The notes below the pieces were generated by a model. The model made no database searches, had not been told where the DNA came from, and was given only the letters and a program-made list of their open reading frames with translations. Positions 8,073 through 16,254 of a stretch of DNA of 35,000 nucleotides are shown here, one piece after another (the first letter of the stretch is position 1; every line of letters starts with the position of its first letter). Source of the DNA: CAYJII01 sp964370225 (GTDB lineage: Bacteria; Bacillota; Clostridia; Oscillospirales; Ruminococcaceae); contig CAYJII010000027.1 in the NCBI GenBank assembly GCA_964370225.1, forward strand, positions 1 through 35,000, written 5' to 3'. A program made the translations under genes and the position numbers.

Positions 8073-8516
8073 CTATACCACCTCTGTCTTTCCACCTGCA
8101 TTTTCTATTTTTTCTTTCGCTGATTTTGTGAAAGCAGCAACTTTAACAGTTAAGCCTTTAGTGATTTCACCATTCCCCAAAATCTTAATTCCATCAAGCG
8201 GTTTTTTGATTAGACCACAAGCCATGATAGCTTCTTGATCTACAACAGCTCCCGCTTCGAATTTTGCTTCTAAATCAGAAATTTTAACAGTTGCATACTC
8301 TGTACCGAATATGTTGTTAAATCCTCTTTTAGGAATACGTCTTTGTAAAGGCATTTGACCACCTTCAAAACCTAGACGAACGCCTCCGCCCGAACGAGCG
8401 TTTTGGCCTTTATGACCTTTACCCGATGTTTTGCCGTTGCCCGACCCATGACCTCTACCAACGCGTTTTCTGGTCTTTTTGGATCCCGCAGCCGGGGATA
8501 ACTCGTGCAGTTTCAT
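8073..8516 (-). CDS. rplO: 50S ribosomal protein L15
   Basis: Late-assembly protein of the large subunit, 147 residues. The glycine- and lysine-rich N-terminus shows RVGRGHGSGNGKTSGKGHKG, then GFEGGQMPLQRRIPKRGF, both L15 hallmarks. GGAGGTG precedes the ATG. Its stop is one base from the secY GTG, so secY is probably translationally coupled to it. Confidence 0.98.
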   Translation of the reverse strand: MKLHELSPAAGSKKTRKRVGRGHGSGNGKTSGKGHKGQNARSGGGVRLGFEGGQMPLQRRIPKRGFNNIFGTEYATVKISDLEAKFEAGAVVDQEAIMACGLIKKPLDGIKILGNGEITKGLTVKVAAFTKSAKEKIENAGGKTEVV

Positions 8517-8533
8517 TTACCGGCACCTCCTTG

Positions 8534-8716
8534 TTATCTATTAGTAACCTCTATAAGGTGAGAAATTTTTGCAATCTTACCTCTGGTTGCGTTATTATCC
8601 GGTTGTATTGTTACATCATTTAGTTTTCTTAGTCCTAATGACTCAATAATAGCTATTTGAGTTTTTTGTCTGCCGGCAAGACTTTTTACCAGTTTAATAC
8701 TTAATTCTTGTGACAT
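8534..8716 (-). CDS. rpmD: 50S ribosomal protein L30
   Basis: A 60-residue protein with the L30 signature: IKLVKSLAGRQKTQIAIIES followed by LGLRKLNDV and a C-terminal ISHLIEV. Length and position between rpsE and rplO match the family. The start is preceded by GGGGGAAG. Nothing unusual is visible. Confidence 0.97.
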   Translation of the reverse strand: MSQELSIKLVKSLAGRQKTQIAIIESLGLRKLNDVTIQPDNNATRGKIAKISHLIEVTNR

Positions 8717-8730
8717 AAAAAATCTTCCCC

Positions 8731-9231
8731 CTAACCTAAAATCTCTTGAACAGATTTGCCTCTGATAGCAGCTACTTCTTTAGCTGATTTAACAGTAGCA
8801 AGACCGTTAATTGTCGCTCTAACAACATTGCATGGGTTGTTTGAACGAAGCGCTTTTGTTCTGATATCTTTTATTCCGCAAACTTCCACCACAGCACGAA
8901 CAGGTCCGCCTGCAATGATACCGGTACCTGCAGGAGCTGGTTTTAATAACACTCTGCCTGCGCCGAATTCGCCAACAATCTCATGAGGAATTGTAGTACC
9001 TCTAAGAGAAACTTTTATTAGATTTTTCTTTGCGTCTTCGATACCTTTTCTGATTGCGTCCGGTACCTCGCCAGATTTGCCGAGTCCGAATCCAACAATG
9101 CCGTTGCCGTCTCCAACAACTACAAGTGCTGCAAATTTAAAGATACGTCCGCCTTTAACCGTTTTTGATACACGGTTTATTGATACGACTTTTTCTTCTA
9201 GTTCAAGTCCTGTTGCATCTATTCTTGCCAA
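8731..9231 (-). CDS. rpsE: 30S ribosomal protein S5
   Basis: Small-subunit protein with roles in decoding accuracy and mRNA unwinding. I start it at the TTG 9231 (reading MARIDATGLELEEKVVSI, 166 residues) because GGAGG lies 8 bases upstream and this is the usual S5 N-terminus; an ATG at 9279 would overlap the end of rplR. The dsRNA-binding-like N-domain contains VNRVSKTVKGGRIFKF-type sequence and VGDGNGIVGFGLGKSGEVPD. The C-terminal domain has AGTGIIAGGPVRAV. Confidence 0.96.
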   Translation of the reverse strand: MARIDATGLELEEKVVSINRVSKTVKGGRIFKFAALVVVGDGNGIVGFGLGKSGEVPDAIRKGIEDAKKNLIKVSLRGTTIPHEIVGEFGAGRVLLKPAPAGTGIIAGGPVRAVVEVCGIKDIRTKALRSNNPCNVVRATINGLATVKSAKEVAAIRGKSVQEILG

Positions 9232-9247
9232 ACGAATAACCTCCTCA

Positions 9248-9607
9248 CTAAAACTTGAGGCCGCTCTCGCGGGCTCCATCAGCTAATTCTTTTACTCTAC
9301 CATGATACAGGTAACCGCCACGGTCGAAAACCACGTCAGTGATACCTTGTTTCACAGCTCTTTCGCCAATTATCTGACCAATTTTTTTAGCTGCTTCTTT
9401 ATTTGCTCCTACACCCTCAAAATCTTTTTCCATGGAAGATGCGCTAACTAAAGTTACACCCTTCACGTCATCAATTATTTGAGCGTAGATGTGTTTAGCG
9501 GAGCGGAATACGTTTAGGCGGGGACAAGTAGCAGTGCCTGAAATTTTGTTTCTGATTCTGCCATGTCTTTTTAACCTAGCTACGTTGCTATTTGGTTTTT
9601 TAACCAT
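9248..9607 (-). CDS. rplR: 50S ribosomal protein L18
   Basis: Binds 5S rRNA together with L5. It has 119 residues with the conserved RLNVFRSAKHIYAQIIDD, VVFDRGGYLYHGRVKELADG and terminal ARESGLKF. AGGAGTG precedes the ATG. It lies between rplF and rpsE as in all spc operons; its last codons sit just before the rpsE ribosome binding site. Confidence 0.98.
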   Translation of the reverse strand: MVKKPNSNVARLKRHGRIRNKISGTATCPRLNVFRSAKHIYAQIIDDVKGVTLVSASSMEKDFEGVGANKEAAKKIGQIIGERAVKQGITDVVFDRGGYLYHGRVKELADGARESGLKF

Positions 9608-9626
9608 TGTTGCTTCACTCCTTTAA

Positions 9627-10169
9627 TTATTTACCTTTACCGGCTTTACCTTCTTTACGTTGTACGTATTCGCCTAGATATCTGATCCCTTTACCTTTGT
9701 AAGGCTCTGGTGGACGTTTTTCTCTAATTTGTGCAGCGAATTGGCCAACTTTTTGTTTGTCCGGTCCGATTACATCAATTCTGTTTGGTGCCGGAACTTC
9801 AATTGTTATACCGTCTATTTCAGGCACTATAACTTGGTGTGAATAACCGATTTGTAATACAAGATCTTTGCCTTGTTTAGAACAACGGTAACCTACCCCT
9901 TGAATTTCCAGTTCTTTTTTGTATCCTTCAGAAACCCCAATAACCATGTTTGCAACAAGAGTTCTTGTAAGTCCATGAAGTGCTTTATGTTGTTTTTGCT
10001 CGCTTGGACGTTTAACGTTAATTTCGTTTTCCGCCATTTCGATAATCATATCAGCGTGCAAGTCTCTTTCTAAAGTTCCCTTTGGGCCTTTAACCACGAT
10101 ATGGTTGTCGTTGAGTTTAACTTCAACACCGGAGGGAACGGGTATTGGTTTTCTACCTATTCTTGACAT
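9627..10169 (-). CDS. rplF: 50S ribosomal protein L6
   Basis: Large-subunit protein near the factor-binding site, 180 residues with two related domains. It starts MSRIGRKPIPVPSGVEV, contains VKGPKGTLERDL and ends with the L6 signature region PEPYKGKGIRYLGE followed by a lysine-rich tail. A GGAGG site precedes the ATG. Position between rpsH and rplR is standard. Confidence 0.98.
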   Translation of the reverse strand: MSRIGRKPIPVPSGVEVKLNDNHIVVKGPKGTLERDLHADMIIEMAENEINVKRPSEQKQHKALHGLTRTLVANMVIGVSEGYKKELEIQGVGYRCSKQGKDLVLQIGYSHQVIVPEIDGITIEVPAPNRIDVIGPDKQKVGQFAAQIREKRPPEPYKGKGIRYLGEYVQRKEGKAGKGK

Positions 10170-10183
10170 TTATATTGTCCTCC

Positions 10184-10582
10184 TTACCATACGAACGCTA
10201 AAACTTCGCCACCAACATTTTCTTTGCGTGCTCTTCTGTCAGTCATGATACCTCTAGAAGTTGATACGATAGCAATGCCTAAGCCTTTCATAACTTTCGG
10301 TAGCTTTTCGCAGTTAGCGTATACGCGTAGACCTGGTTTTGAAATTCTACGTAAACCTGTGATTGTAGGTGTTTTGTTATCACCGTATTTTAATGTGATA
10401 CGTATAATCCCTTGTTTTTCGTCTTCAATAACTTGAAAACTTTTTGTATATCCTTCATCAAATAAAATTTGCGCAATAGCCTTTTTCATATTTGAAGCAG
10501 GAATGTCAACCGTTGGATGTTTTGCAGATGCTGCATTTCTAATTCTAGTCAGCATATCAGCAATAGTATCGGTTATTTGCAT
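10184..10582 (-). CDS. rpsH: 30S ribosomal protein S8
   Basis: 16S rRNA-binding protein; in Escherichia coli it represses the spc operon. It has 132 residues, begins MQITDTIADMLTRIRNA and contains the C-terminal signature STSRGIMTDRRARKENVGGE. AGGAGG lies upstream of the ATG. It follows rpsN by 25 bp. Confidence 0.98.
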   Translation of the reverse strand: MQITDTIADMLTRIRNAASAKHPTVDIPASNMKKAIAQILFDEGYTKSFQVIEDEKQGIIRITLKYGDNKTPTITGLRRISKPGLRVYANCEKLPKVMKGLGIAIVSTSRGIMTDRRARKENVGGEVLAFVW

Positions 10583-10607
10583 AATAGTAAACCTCCTTCA
10601 AGTTTGC

Positions 10608-10793
10608 TTACCAGCTGGATTTTTTTACACCCGGAATTTGACCTTTGTGTGCTAATTCTCTAAAACAAATACGGCAAATACCGAATTTTCTTAGATAAGC
10701 ATGGGGTCTTCCGCAGATTTTACATCTAGTGTAGGCGCGGGTAGAAAACTTAGGACGGCGCTGTTGCTTAGCTATCATAGATTTTTTTGCCAT
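10608..10793 (-). CDS. rpsZ: 30S ribosomal protein S14, zinc-binding (type Z)
   Basis: A 61-residue short S14. The zinc-ribbon cysteines appear as CKIC and CRIC in RCKICGRPHAYLRKFGICRI, which marks the zinc-dependent form rather than the longer zinc-free paralogue. Position between rplE and rpsH is normal. The ending QIPGVKKSSW is typical. Confidence 0.98.
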   Translation of the reverse strand: MAKKSMIAKQQRRPKFSTRAYTRCKICGRPHAYLRKFGICRICFRELAHKGQIPGVKKSSW

Positions 10794-10808
10794 TTTTCAT
10801 TTCCTCCC

Positions 10809-11348
10809 TTATTTTATGAACGGAGCACCCATAAGAGTTAATAACTCGCGTGCTTCTTCGTCTGTTTTTGCTGTTGTAATGAAACTGATGTCCATTCCTC
10901 TGATTTTGTCGATTTGATCATATTCGATTTCTGGGAATATGAGTTGCTCTTTTAGACCCATAGAGTAGTTCCCTCTACCGTCAAAAGAGTTAGCGCTGAT
11001 CCCTCTAAAGTCACGTACCCTTGGTAGCGCAACGTTAAATAATCTGTCTAAAAACTCGTACATAACCTCTGCACGCAAAGTAACTTTTGCGCCGATTGGC
11101 ATACCTTCACGAAGTTTGAAGTTTGCAACGGATTTTTTTGCTTTACAAACTATAGGTTTTTGACCTGTAATTTTAGCAATGTCGCCCACAACTGCGTCCA
11201 TTAATTTGGAGTTTGTTGCAGCTTCTCCGCAAGCAATGTTTACAACAATTTTATCAAGCTTCGGGATTTGCATGACACTTTTGTACTCGAATTTTTTCAT
11301 CAAAGCGGGAGCAACATCGTTTTTATACATTTCTTTTAGTCTTGCCAT
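10809..11348 (-). CDS. rplE: 50S ribosomal protein L5
   Basis: Binds 5S rRNA and contacts P-site tRNA, 179 residues. Conserved stretches include MQIPKLDKIVVNIACGEA, LREGMPIGAKVTLR, LPRVRDFRGI and the C-terminal GMDISFITTAKTDEEARELL. A GGAG site lies 11 bases before the ATG. It lies between rplX and rpsZ. Confidence 0.98.
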   Translation of the reverse strand: MARLKEMYKNDVAPALMKKFEYKSVMQIPKLDKIVVNIACGEAATNSKLMDAVVGDIAKITGQKPIVCKAKKSVANFKLREGMPIGAKVTLRAEVMYEFLDRLFNVALPRVRDFRGISANSFDGRGNYSMGLKEQLIFPEIEYDQIDKIRGMDISFITTAKTDEEARELLTLMGAPFIK

Positions 11349-11367
11349 ACTACTTTAATCTCCTCAC

Positions 11368-11688
11368 TTAAAATGTTCCGCCGCAATTTGCATGTTTGCA
11401 AACTCTGACTTTTTTACCATCTTTTTCAATATGACCTACTCTTGTAGGTTTCGAGCATTTAGGACACACAGGCATTACTTTACAAGCGTATATTGCGCTC
11501 TCTGCTTCAACCTTACCGCCTTGTTCACCCATTCTTTTTGGTTTAACATGCTTAGTAACGATATTAGCTCCTTCAACAATAACTTTGCCTTCTTTTCTGC
11601 TAACTTCTAAGATTTTGCCTGTTTTCCCTTTGTATTTTCCGGTGATAATCATAACATTATCCCCTGTTTTAACATGTAATTTACTCAT
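11368..11688 (-). CDS. rplX: 50S ribosomal protein L24
   Basis: Assembly-initiating large-subunit protein, 106 residues. The N-terminal KOW motif is visible (VKTGDNVMIITGKYKGKTGK). The C-terminal half contains CPKC and CKHANC, four cysteines arranged like a zinc ribbon, as in many Firmicutes L24 proteins; the second pair is spaced by four residues rather than the commoner two. GGGGG precedes the ATG. Confidence 0.97.
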   Translation of the reverse strand: MSKLHVKTGDNVMIITGKYKGKTGKILEVSRKEGKVIVEGANIVTKHVKPKRMGEQGGKVEAESAIYACKVMPVCPKCSKPTRVGHIEKDGKKVRVCKHANCGGTF

Positions 11689-11704
11689 TCTTCTAGACCC
11701 CCTA

Positions 11705-12073
11705 TTACAGCACTTCCGGAGCTAGAGATAAAATCTTCATGTATTCTTTTTCACGAAGCTCTCTTGCAACCGGGCCAAATATTCTGGTGCCTCTCGGGTT
11801 TTTATCTTCTCTAATAATAACAGCTGCGTTATCGTCAAATCTGATGTATGAACCATCTTCACGACGTAACCCTTTAGCTGAACGAACGATTACTGCTTTA
11901 ACTACATCACCTTTTTTTACAACTCCACCAGGTGCAACTTTTTTAACTGAAGCAACGATAACATCGCCGATGTTAGCATATCTTCTACGCGTACCGCCTA
12001 AAACACGGATACACATTAATTCTTTTGCGCCTGTATTGTCTGCAACTTTAAGGTAAGTTTGCATTTGTATCAC
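11705..12073 (-). CDS. rplN: 50S ribosomal protein L14
   Basis: Intersubunit-bridge protein, 122 residues. The start is a GTG at 12073 (MIQMQTYLKVADNTGAKE): GGAGG lies 8 bases upstream, and MIQ is the standard L14 beginning; the ATG three codons later would be too far from the ribosome binding site. The L14 signature with ASVKKVAPGGVVKKGDVV is present, and the C-terminus ends MKILSLAPEVL as usual. Confidence 0.97.
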   Translation of the reverse strand: MIQMQTYLKVADNTGAKELMCIRVLGGTRRRYANIGDVIVASVKKVAPGGVVKKGDVVKAVIVRSAKGLRREDGSYIRFDDNAAVIIREDKNPRGTRIFGPVARELREKEYMKILSLAPEVL

Positions 12074-12123
12074 AGTGCGTTCCTCCTTTCGGCATAACTA
12101 ATAAAACTTTCCTGTAAAAACAA

Positions 12124-12381
12124 TTATTTTGCTTTTTCTAAAATTTCTACAACTCTCCATCTTTTATCTTTCGATAATGGACGAGTTTCCATAACCTGTA
12201 CACGGTCGCCTATACCACAAGTATTGTTTTCATCGTGGGCTTTAAGCTTAACTGTGCGCTTGATTATTTTTTTATAAAGAGGGTGTTTTATATTGTCAGC
12301 AATAGATACAACTACGGTTTTATCCATTTTATTACTAACAACAGTTCCAACCCTAGTTTTTCTTAAATTTCTTTCGCTCAT
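12124..12381 (-). CDS. rpsQ: 30S ribosomal protein S17
   Basis: Primary 16S rRNA-binding OB-fold protein, 85 residues. It begins MSERNLRKTRVGTVVSNKMD, contains KTVVVSI and KLKAHDE and ends RWRVVEILEKAK, all typical. It is 50 bp upstream of rplN and 20 bp downstream of rpmC. Confidence 0.98.
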   Translation of the reverse strand: MSERNLRKTRVGTVVSNKMDKTVVVSIADNIKHPLYKKIIKRTVKLKAHDENNTCGIGDRVQVMETRPLSKDKRWRVVEILEKAK

Positions 12382-12401
12382 AGCTTAAAATTCTCCCTTC
12401 C

Positions 12402-12602
12402 TTATTGTTTAGCTTTTAATTCCAGCTCGGTGATAACTGTGTTAATTCGAGCAATATCCCTTTTTACGGCTTTAACGCGCATTGGGTTATCAAGTTGATT
12501 AACAGCTAACTGAAAACGAAGATTAAACAGCTCTGCTTTAAGCTCAGTCAATTTCGTGTTTAACTCTACAAGTGACATATCTCTGATTTCCATAGCTTTC
12601 AT
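12402..12602 (-). CDS. rpmC: 50S ribosomal protein L29
   Basis: Two-helix protein at the tunnel exit, 66 residues. It contains EIRDMSLVELNTKLTELKAE and the signature NPMRVKAVKRDIARINTV. Its ATG overlaps the rplP stop (TAATG), implying translational coupling; GGTGGTGAG in the end of rplP serves as ribosome binding site. Confidence 0.97.
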   Translation of the reverse strand: MKAMEIRDMSLVELNTKLTELKAELFNLRFQLAVNQLDNPMRVKAVKRDIARINTVITELELKAKQ

Positions 12603-13027
12603 TATTGCTCACCACCTGTTTCTTCCTTAGTCACAAACTTACACTTAATAGGAAGTTTGTGCATAGCAAGACGCATTGCTTCTCTTGCAACTTCCTGAGA
12701 AACGCCCGCAACTTCAAACATTACTCTGCCTGGTTTTACTACAGCTACCCAATATTCTGGTGAGCCTTTACCTTTACCCATTCGAGTTTCAGCAGGTTGT
12801 TGTGTTACTGGTTTGTCAGGGAAAATTTTAATCCACACTTGACCGCCACGTTTGATGTAACGAGTCATTGCAATACGTGCTGCCTCGATTTGATTGGAAG
12901 TAATCCATGCCGGCTCAAGTGCCTGTATGCCGAATTCGCCGTGGCTTACTTTGTTTCCTCTTAGTGCCTTGCCTTTCATTCTGCCTCTTTGTTGACGGCG
13001 GAACTTTACACGTTTCGGTAATAACAT
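12602..13027 (-). CDS. rplP: 50S ribosomal protein L16
   Basis: Large-subunit protein near the A-site tRNA elbow, 141 residues. It starts MLLPKRVKFRRQQRGRMKGK and carries the conserved RIAMTRYIKRGGQVWIKIFP and RMGKGKGSPEYWVAVVKPG. Its start overlaps the rpsC stop and its stop overlaps the rpmC start (both TAATG), so three genes are coupled in a chain. Confidence 0.98.
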   Translation of the reverse strand: MLLPKRVKFRRQQRGRMKGKALRGNKVSHGEFGIQALEPAWITSNQIEAARIAMTRYIKRGGQVWIKIFPDKPVTQQPAETRMGKGKGSPEYWVAVVKPGRVMFEVAGVSQEVAREAMRLAMHKLPIKCKFVTKEETGGEQ

Positions 13028-13731
13028 TATTTACTTCCTCCTTCCCTACGAGGTCTTCTGCGATCGTTTCTTTGAGGTTTTTGGTCATCTACTGATGCCT
13101 CGCCTTTTAAAACTTCGCCTTTGTATATCCATACTTTAACGCCAAGCTTACCAAAAGTAGTATTAGCTTCAGCGAAACCGTAATCGATGTCCGCTCTGAT
13201 TGTTTGTAGCGGAATTGTGCCTTCATGGTAGTGTTCAGCACGAGCGATGTCCGCTCCGCCTAAACGTCCGCTTACGCGAGTTTTGATACCTTTAGCACCT
13301 AATTTCATAGTTCTTCCTATGCATTGTTTCATCGCTCTTCTGAAAGAAACCCTTCTTTCAAGTTGTGATGCAATATTTTCCGCAACGAGTTGAGCTGATA
13401 AATCTGGTTGTCTAACTTCAACAATGTTTAAAACTACTGGTTTACCAACCATAGCCTCTAATTTTTTGCGAAGTTTTTCGATTTCACTACCGCCTCTACC
13501 AATTACTAAACCTGGTTTTGCACAGTGAATGTGAATTCTTAATTTAACCGCATCACGCTCAATTTCAATGCGTGGAACGCCTGCTGCAAACAAGCTTTTT
13601 TTCAAAAACTTGCGCACTTTGTGATCTTCAACCAAAGTATCGCCAAAAGCGTTCTTTCTTGCAAACCAGCGGGAGTCCCATTGTTTTATAATGCCGACTC
13701 TAAACCCATGTGGGTTAACTTTCTGTCCCAT
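13027..13731 (-). CDS. rpsC: 30S ribosomal protein S3
   Basis: mRNA-entry protein, 234 residues. It begins MGQKVNPHGFRVGIIKQWDS, contains the KH-domain core PGLVIGRGGSEIEKLRKKLE at about residues 74-93, and the C-domain signature GRLGGADIARAEHY. The C-terminal tail is rich in Arg/Lys/Asp, typical of Gram-positive S3. It is 20 bp after rplV. Confidence 0.98.
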   Translation of the reverse strand: MGQKVNPHGFRVGIIKQWDSRWFARKNAFGDTLVEDHKVRKFLKKSLFAAGVPRIEIERDAVKLRIHIHCAKPGLVIGRGGSEIEKLRKKLEAMVGKPVVLNIVEVRQPDLSAQLVAENIASQLERRVSFRRAMKQCIGRTMKLGAKGIKTRVSGRLGGADIARAEHYHEGTIPLQTIRADIDYGFAEANTTFGKLGVKVWIYKGEVLKGEASVDDQKPQRNDRRRPRREGGSK

Positions 13732-13751
13732 AGTTTACCTCCTCTTTTGAC

Positions 13752-14087
13752 TTATTCTTTTTCTTTTACAACTAAAGTTATGTGTGATGTTCTCTTCAAA
13801 ATTTGAAAAGCACGACCTTGCGCTCTCGGCATGATTCTTTTCAGAGTCGGGCCGGGACAAACAAAACATTCAGCAACATATAGATTGTTTTTATCCATAT
13901 TGTGGTTGTTATCTGCATTAGCAACGGCCGAGTTAAGAAGTTTTTGAAGGTGCTCACCGGCAACTTTATTAGTTTGTTTTAAGATAGCCATAGCATATGC
14001 AGTGTCTTTGCCTCTTATCAAGTCTAAAACAATTTGCACTTTTCTTGGAGCTATGCGGACATATCTTAAATGTGCTTTTGCTTGCAT
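13752..14087 (-). CDS. rplV: 50S ribosomal protein L22
   Basis: Tunnel-lining protein whose beta-hairpin is a site of macrolide resistance, 111 residues. It shows RYVRIAPRKVQIVLDLIRGK at the start and the hairpin region VCPGPTLKRIMPRAQGRAF. AGGAGG lies upstream of the ATG. No unusual feature in the hairpin is apparent by eye. Confidence 0.98.
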   Translation of the reverse strand: MQAKAHLRYVRIAPRKVQIVLDLIRGKDTAYAMAILKQTNKVAGEHLQKLLNSAVANADNNHNMDKNNLYVAECFVCPGPTLKRIMPRAQGRAFQILKRTSHITLVVKEKE

Positions 14088-14106
14088 TTAAAATCCTCCT
14101 TTAGGC

Positions 14107-14391
14107 CTATTTCTTGCCATTGTTTGTAGTTTTTGAGCCTGCATGGCCTCTGTAAGTTCTTGTTGGTGCAAATTCACCTAACTTGTGTCCTACCATATCT
14201 TCCGTAACGTACACTGGCACATGTTTGCGCCCATCATGTACTGCGAATGTGTGACCTACGAAATCTGGGAAGATTGTGGAAGCACGACTCCAAGTTTTTA
14301 GAACTTTTTTCTCTTCATTGGCATTCATTTCCATGACTCTTTTTAATAAAACAGGTTGGACATAAGGTCCTTTTTTAATACTTCTACCCAT
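14107..14391 (-). CDS. rpsS: 30S ribosomal protein S19
   Basis: Small-subunit head protein that pairs with S13, 94 residues. It begins MGRSIKKGPYVQPVLLKRV, contains TWSRASTIFPDFVGHTFAVH and ends LGEFAPTRTYRGHAG plus a short basic tail. AGGAGGCGG lies upstream of the ATG. Normal place between rplB and rplV. Confidence 0.98.
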   Translation of the reverse strand: MGRSIKKGPYVQPVLLKRVMEMNANEEKKVLKTWSRASTIFPDFVGHTFAVHDGRKHVPVYVTEDMVGHKLGEFAPTRTYRGHAGSKTTNNGKK

Positions 14392-14415
14392 TATTCATCC
14401 GCCTCCTTTCAAAAA

Positions 14416-15249
14416 CTACTTGTCGTTTCTACGTCTAACGATAAATTTGTCGGAGCGGTGATGTTTTTTACGGGTTTTGTATCCGAGTGTAGGTTTACCC
14501 CACGGAGTTACAGGACCTGAACGTCCAATCGGAGATTTACCCTCACCACCACCGTGTGGATGGTCATTTGGATTCATTACAGAACCACGAACAGTAGGTC
14601 TGATACCCATGTGACGTTTTTTACCCGCTTTACCGATATTTACGTTTTCGTGATCGGTATTTCCTACTTGTCCAACAGTAGCAATACAATTAACTGGTAC
14701 TCTTCTAAGCTCACCAGAAGGTAGTCTTATCAAAGCGCCGTTACTTTCTTTTGCCATAAGTTGAGCCATGTTACCTGCAGCACGAACAAGTTGCGCGCCT
14801 TTTCCAGGGTATAGCTCGATATTGTGAATAAATGTACCCACAGGCATATTAGCTAGTGGCAAAGCGTTACCTGGTTTGATGTCAGCGTCAGGACCTGAGC
14901 GCACAACATCTCCAACTTTTAGCCCAGCCGGAGCAATAATATATCTTTTTTCGCCGTCTTCATATTGCAATAATGCAATAAAAGCAGAGCGGTTTGGGTC
15001 ATATTCTAAAGTCATAACGTTAGCATTCATGCCAACTTTATCTCTTTTAAAATCTATGATACGGTACTTAACTCTGTTTCCGCCACCTCTGTGACGAACA
15101 GTGATTCTTCCGTAGCTGTTACGACCGGAATGCTTTTTCTTTGATTCAAGCAAGCTTTTTTCCGGAGCAACTTTTGACAACTCCGAGTAGTCAGTGACAG
15201 TCATTTGACGTCTTGACGGAGTGGTCGGTTTGTATGACTTAATCGCCAT
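14416..15249 (-). CDS. rplB: 50S ribosomal protein L2
   Basis: Essential protein for subunit joining and the peptidyl transferase centre, 277 residues. The N-domain contains SYGRITVRHRGGGNRVKYR; the SH3-like part has IIAPAGLKVGDVV; the C-terminal signature VMNPNDHPHGGGEGKSPIGR includes the conserved histidine of the HPHGGGEG loop. AAGGAG lies upstream of the ATG. Confidence 0.98.
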   Translation of the reverse strand: MAIKSYKPTTPSRRQMTVTDYSELSKVAPEKSLLESKKKHSGRNSYGRITVRHRGGGNRVKYRIIDFKRDKVGMNANVMTLEYDPNRSAFIALLQYEDGEKRYIIAPAGLKVGDVVRSGPDADIKPGNALPLANMPVGTFIHNIELYPGKGAQLVRAAGNMAQLMAKESNGALIRLPSGELRRVPVNCIATVGQVGNTDHENVNIGKAGKKRHMGIRPTVRGSVMNPNDHPHGGGEGKSPIGRSGPVTPWGKPTLGYKTRKKHHRSDKFIVRRRNDK

Positions 15250-15317
15250 TACAGTTCACTCTCCTTAAACTTTGGTTTAGCGAGAAATAAATTTCTCATA
15301 CATCACCGATGTAAAAA

Positions 15318-15614
15318 TTACATCATGCTTTCAAAGAACTCAATCGTTTTTGAACCTGGTGTTAATGTTACGATAGCTTTTTTCCAATCTGGTTTGTAGC
15401 CTTCGTGTCTACCCATTCTTTTATATCTGCCTTTAACGCTGATTGTGTTAACTTTAGCAACTTGAACGCCGAAAAGTTCTTCAACAGCTTTAGCGATTTC
15501 GATTTTGTTTGAGTCTTTTAGCACTTTAAAGGTGTATTTTTTGAGCGCCAAATTTTCCATGGAACTCTCGGTGATTATAGGCTTAATGATAATATCGTGT
15601 GCTGTTCTAATCAT
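15318..15614 (-). CDS. rplW: 50S ribosomal protein L23
   Basis: Tunnel-exit protein and docking site for trigger factor and SRP, 98 residues. It starts MIRTAHDIIIKPIITESSM and contains YTFKVLKDSNKIEIAKAVEE and VNTISVKGRYKRMGRHEGY. The ATG overlaps the rplD stop (TAATG) and uses GAGGAGGTG at the end of rplD as ribosome binding site, so the two are coupled. Confidence 0.98.
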   Translation of the reverse strand: MIRTAHDIIIKPIITESSMENLALKKYTFKVLKDSNKIEIAKAVEELFGVQVAKVNTISVKGRYKRMGRHEGYKPDWKKAIVTLTPGSKTIEFFESMM

Positions 15615-16237
15615 TATGCATACACCTCCTCGATTTTCTTAATAGCGTCAACTGTAACAATCAAATTATCATGATTGAGTATGTCGTATACATTAAGTGT
15701 GTTAACTAATGTAGTTTTTACGCCTGGGATATTGTTCGCACTTTTTACTACTTTTGCATCAACTTCTGGCATAACGATAAGAGATTTTTTCTCTACGTTT
15801 AGAGCAGATAAAACTTTTATCATTGCTTTAGTTTTGTAATCATCCATAGCAAGTGTTTCTAAAACGATAATGTTTTTGTCAGCCACTTTAGATGATAATG
15901 CAGATTTAAGCGCAAGTCTTTTTACTTTTTTGTTAAGAGAATATCTGTAGTCTCTTGGTTTTGGGCCTAATGCCACACCACCGTGACGCCACTGAGGAGA
16001 ACGTGTTGAACCTTGTCTTGCATGACCGGTACCTTTTTGTCTCCATGGTTTGCGTCCGCCACCTCTAACCTCTGTGCGAGTAAGAGTTGATTGCGTACCT
16101 TGACGTTGATTAGCAAGGTAGTTCACAACTGCCATGTGCATAACAGCTACATTCGGCTCAATGCCGAAAATGTCTTTGGAGATATTCATTTGTTTTAGTT
16201 TCTCTCCTGACATATCGAATACTTGAATTCTTGGCAT
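15614..16237 (-). CDS. rplD: 50S ribosomal protein L4
   Basis: Tunnel-lining protein; in gamma-proteobacteria it represses the S10 operon. I start it at ATG 16237 (MPRIQVFDMSGEKLKQMN, 207 residues), 6-8 bases after AGGAGG; an in-frame upstream start (16255) would place the ribosome binding site inside the gene. The tunnel-loop region is visible: TRTEVRGGGRKPWRQKGTGH followed by ARQGSTRSPQWRHGG. It is 17 bp after rplC. Confidence 0.97.
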   Translation of the reverse strand: MPRIQVFDMSGEKLKQMNISKDIFGIEPNVAVMHMAVVNYLANQRQGTQSTLTRTEVRGGGRKPWRQKGTGHARQGSTRSPQWRHGGVALGPKPRDYRYSLNKKVKRLALKSALSSKVADKNIIVLETLAMDDYKTKAMIKVLSALNVEKKSLIVMPEVDAKVVKSANNIPGVKTTLVNTLNVYDILNHDNLIVTVDAIKKIEEVYA

Positions 16238-16254
16238 ATTGTTTCCTCCTTCCA

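Noticed and set aside
8072..8101. Longer secY reading from an ATG inside rplO
   Set aside because: It would add ten residues unlike other SecY proteins and has no ribosome binding site; the GTG at 8071 has both.
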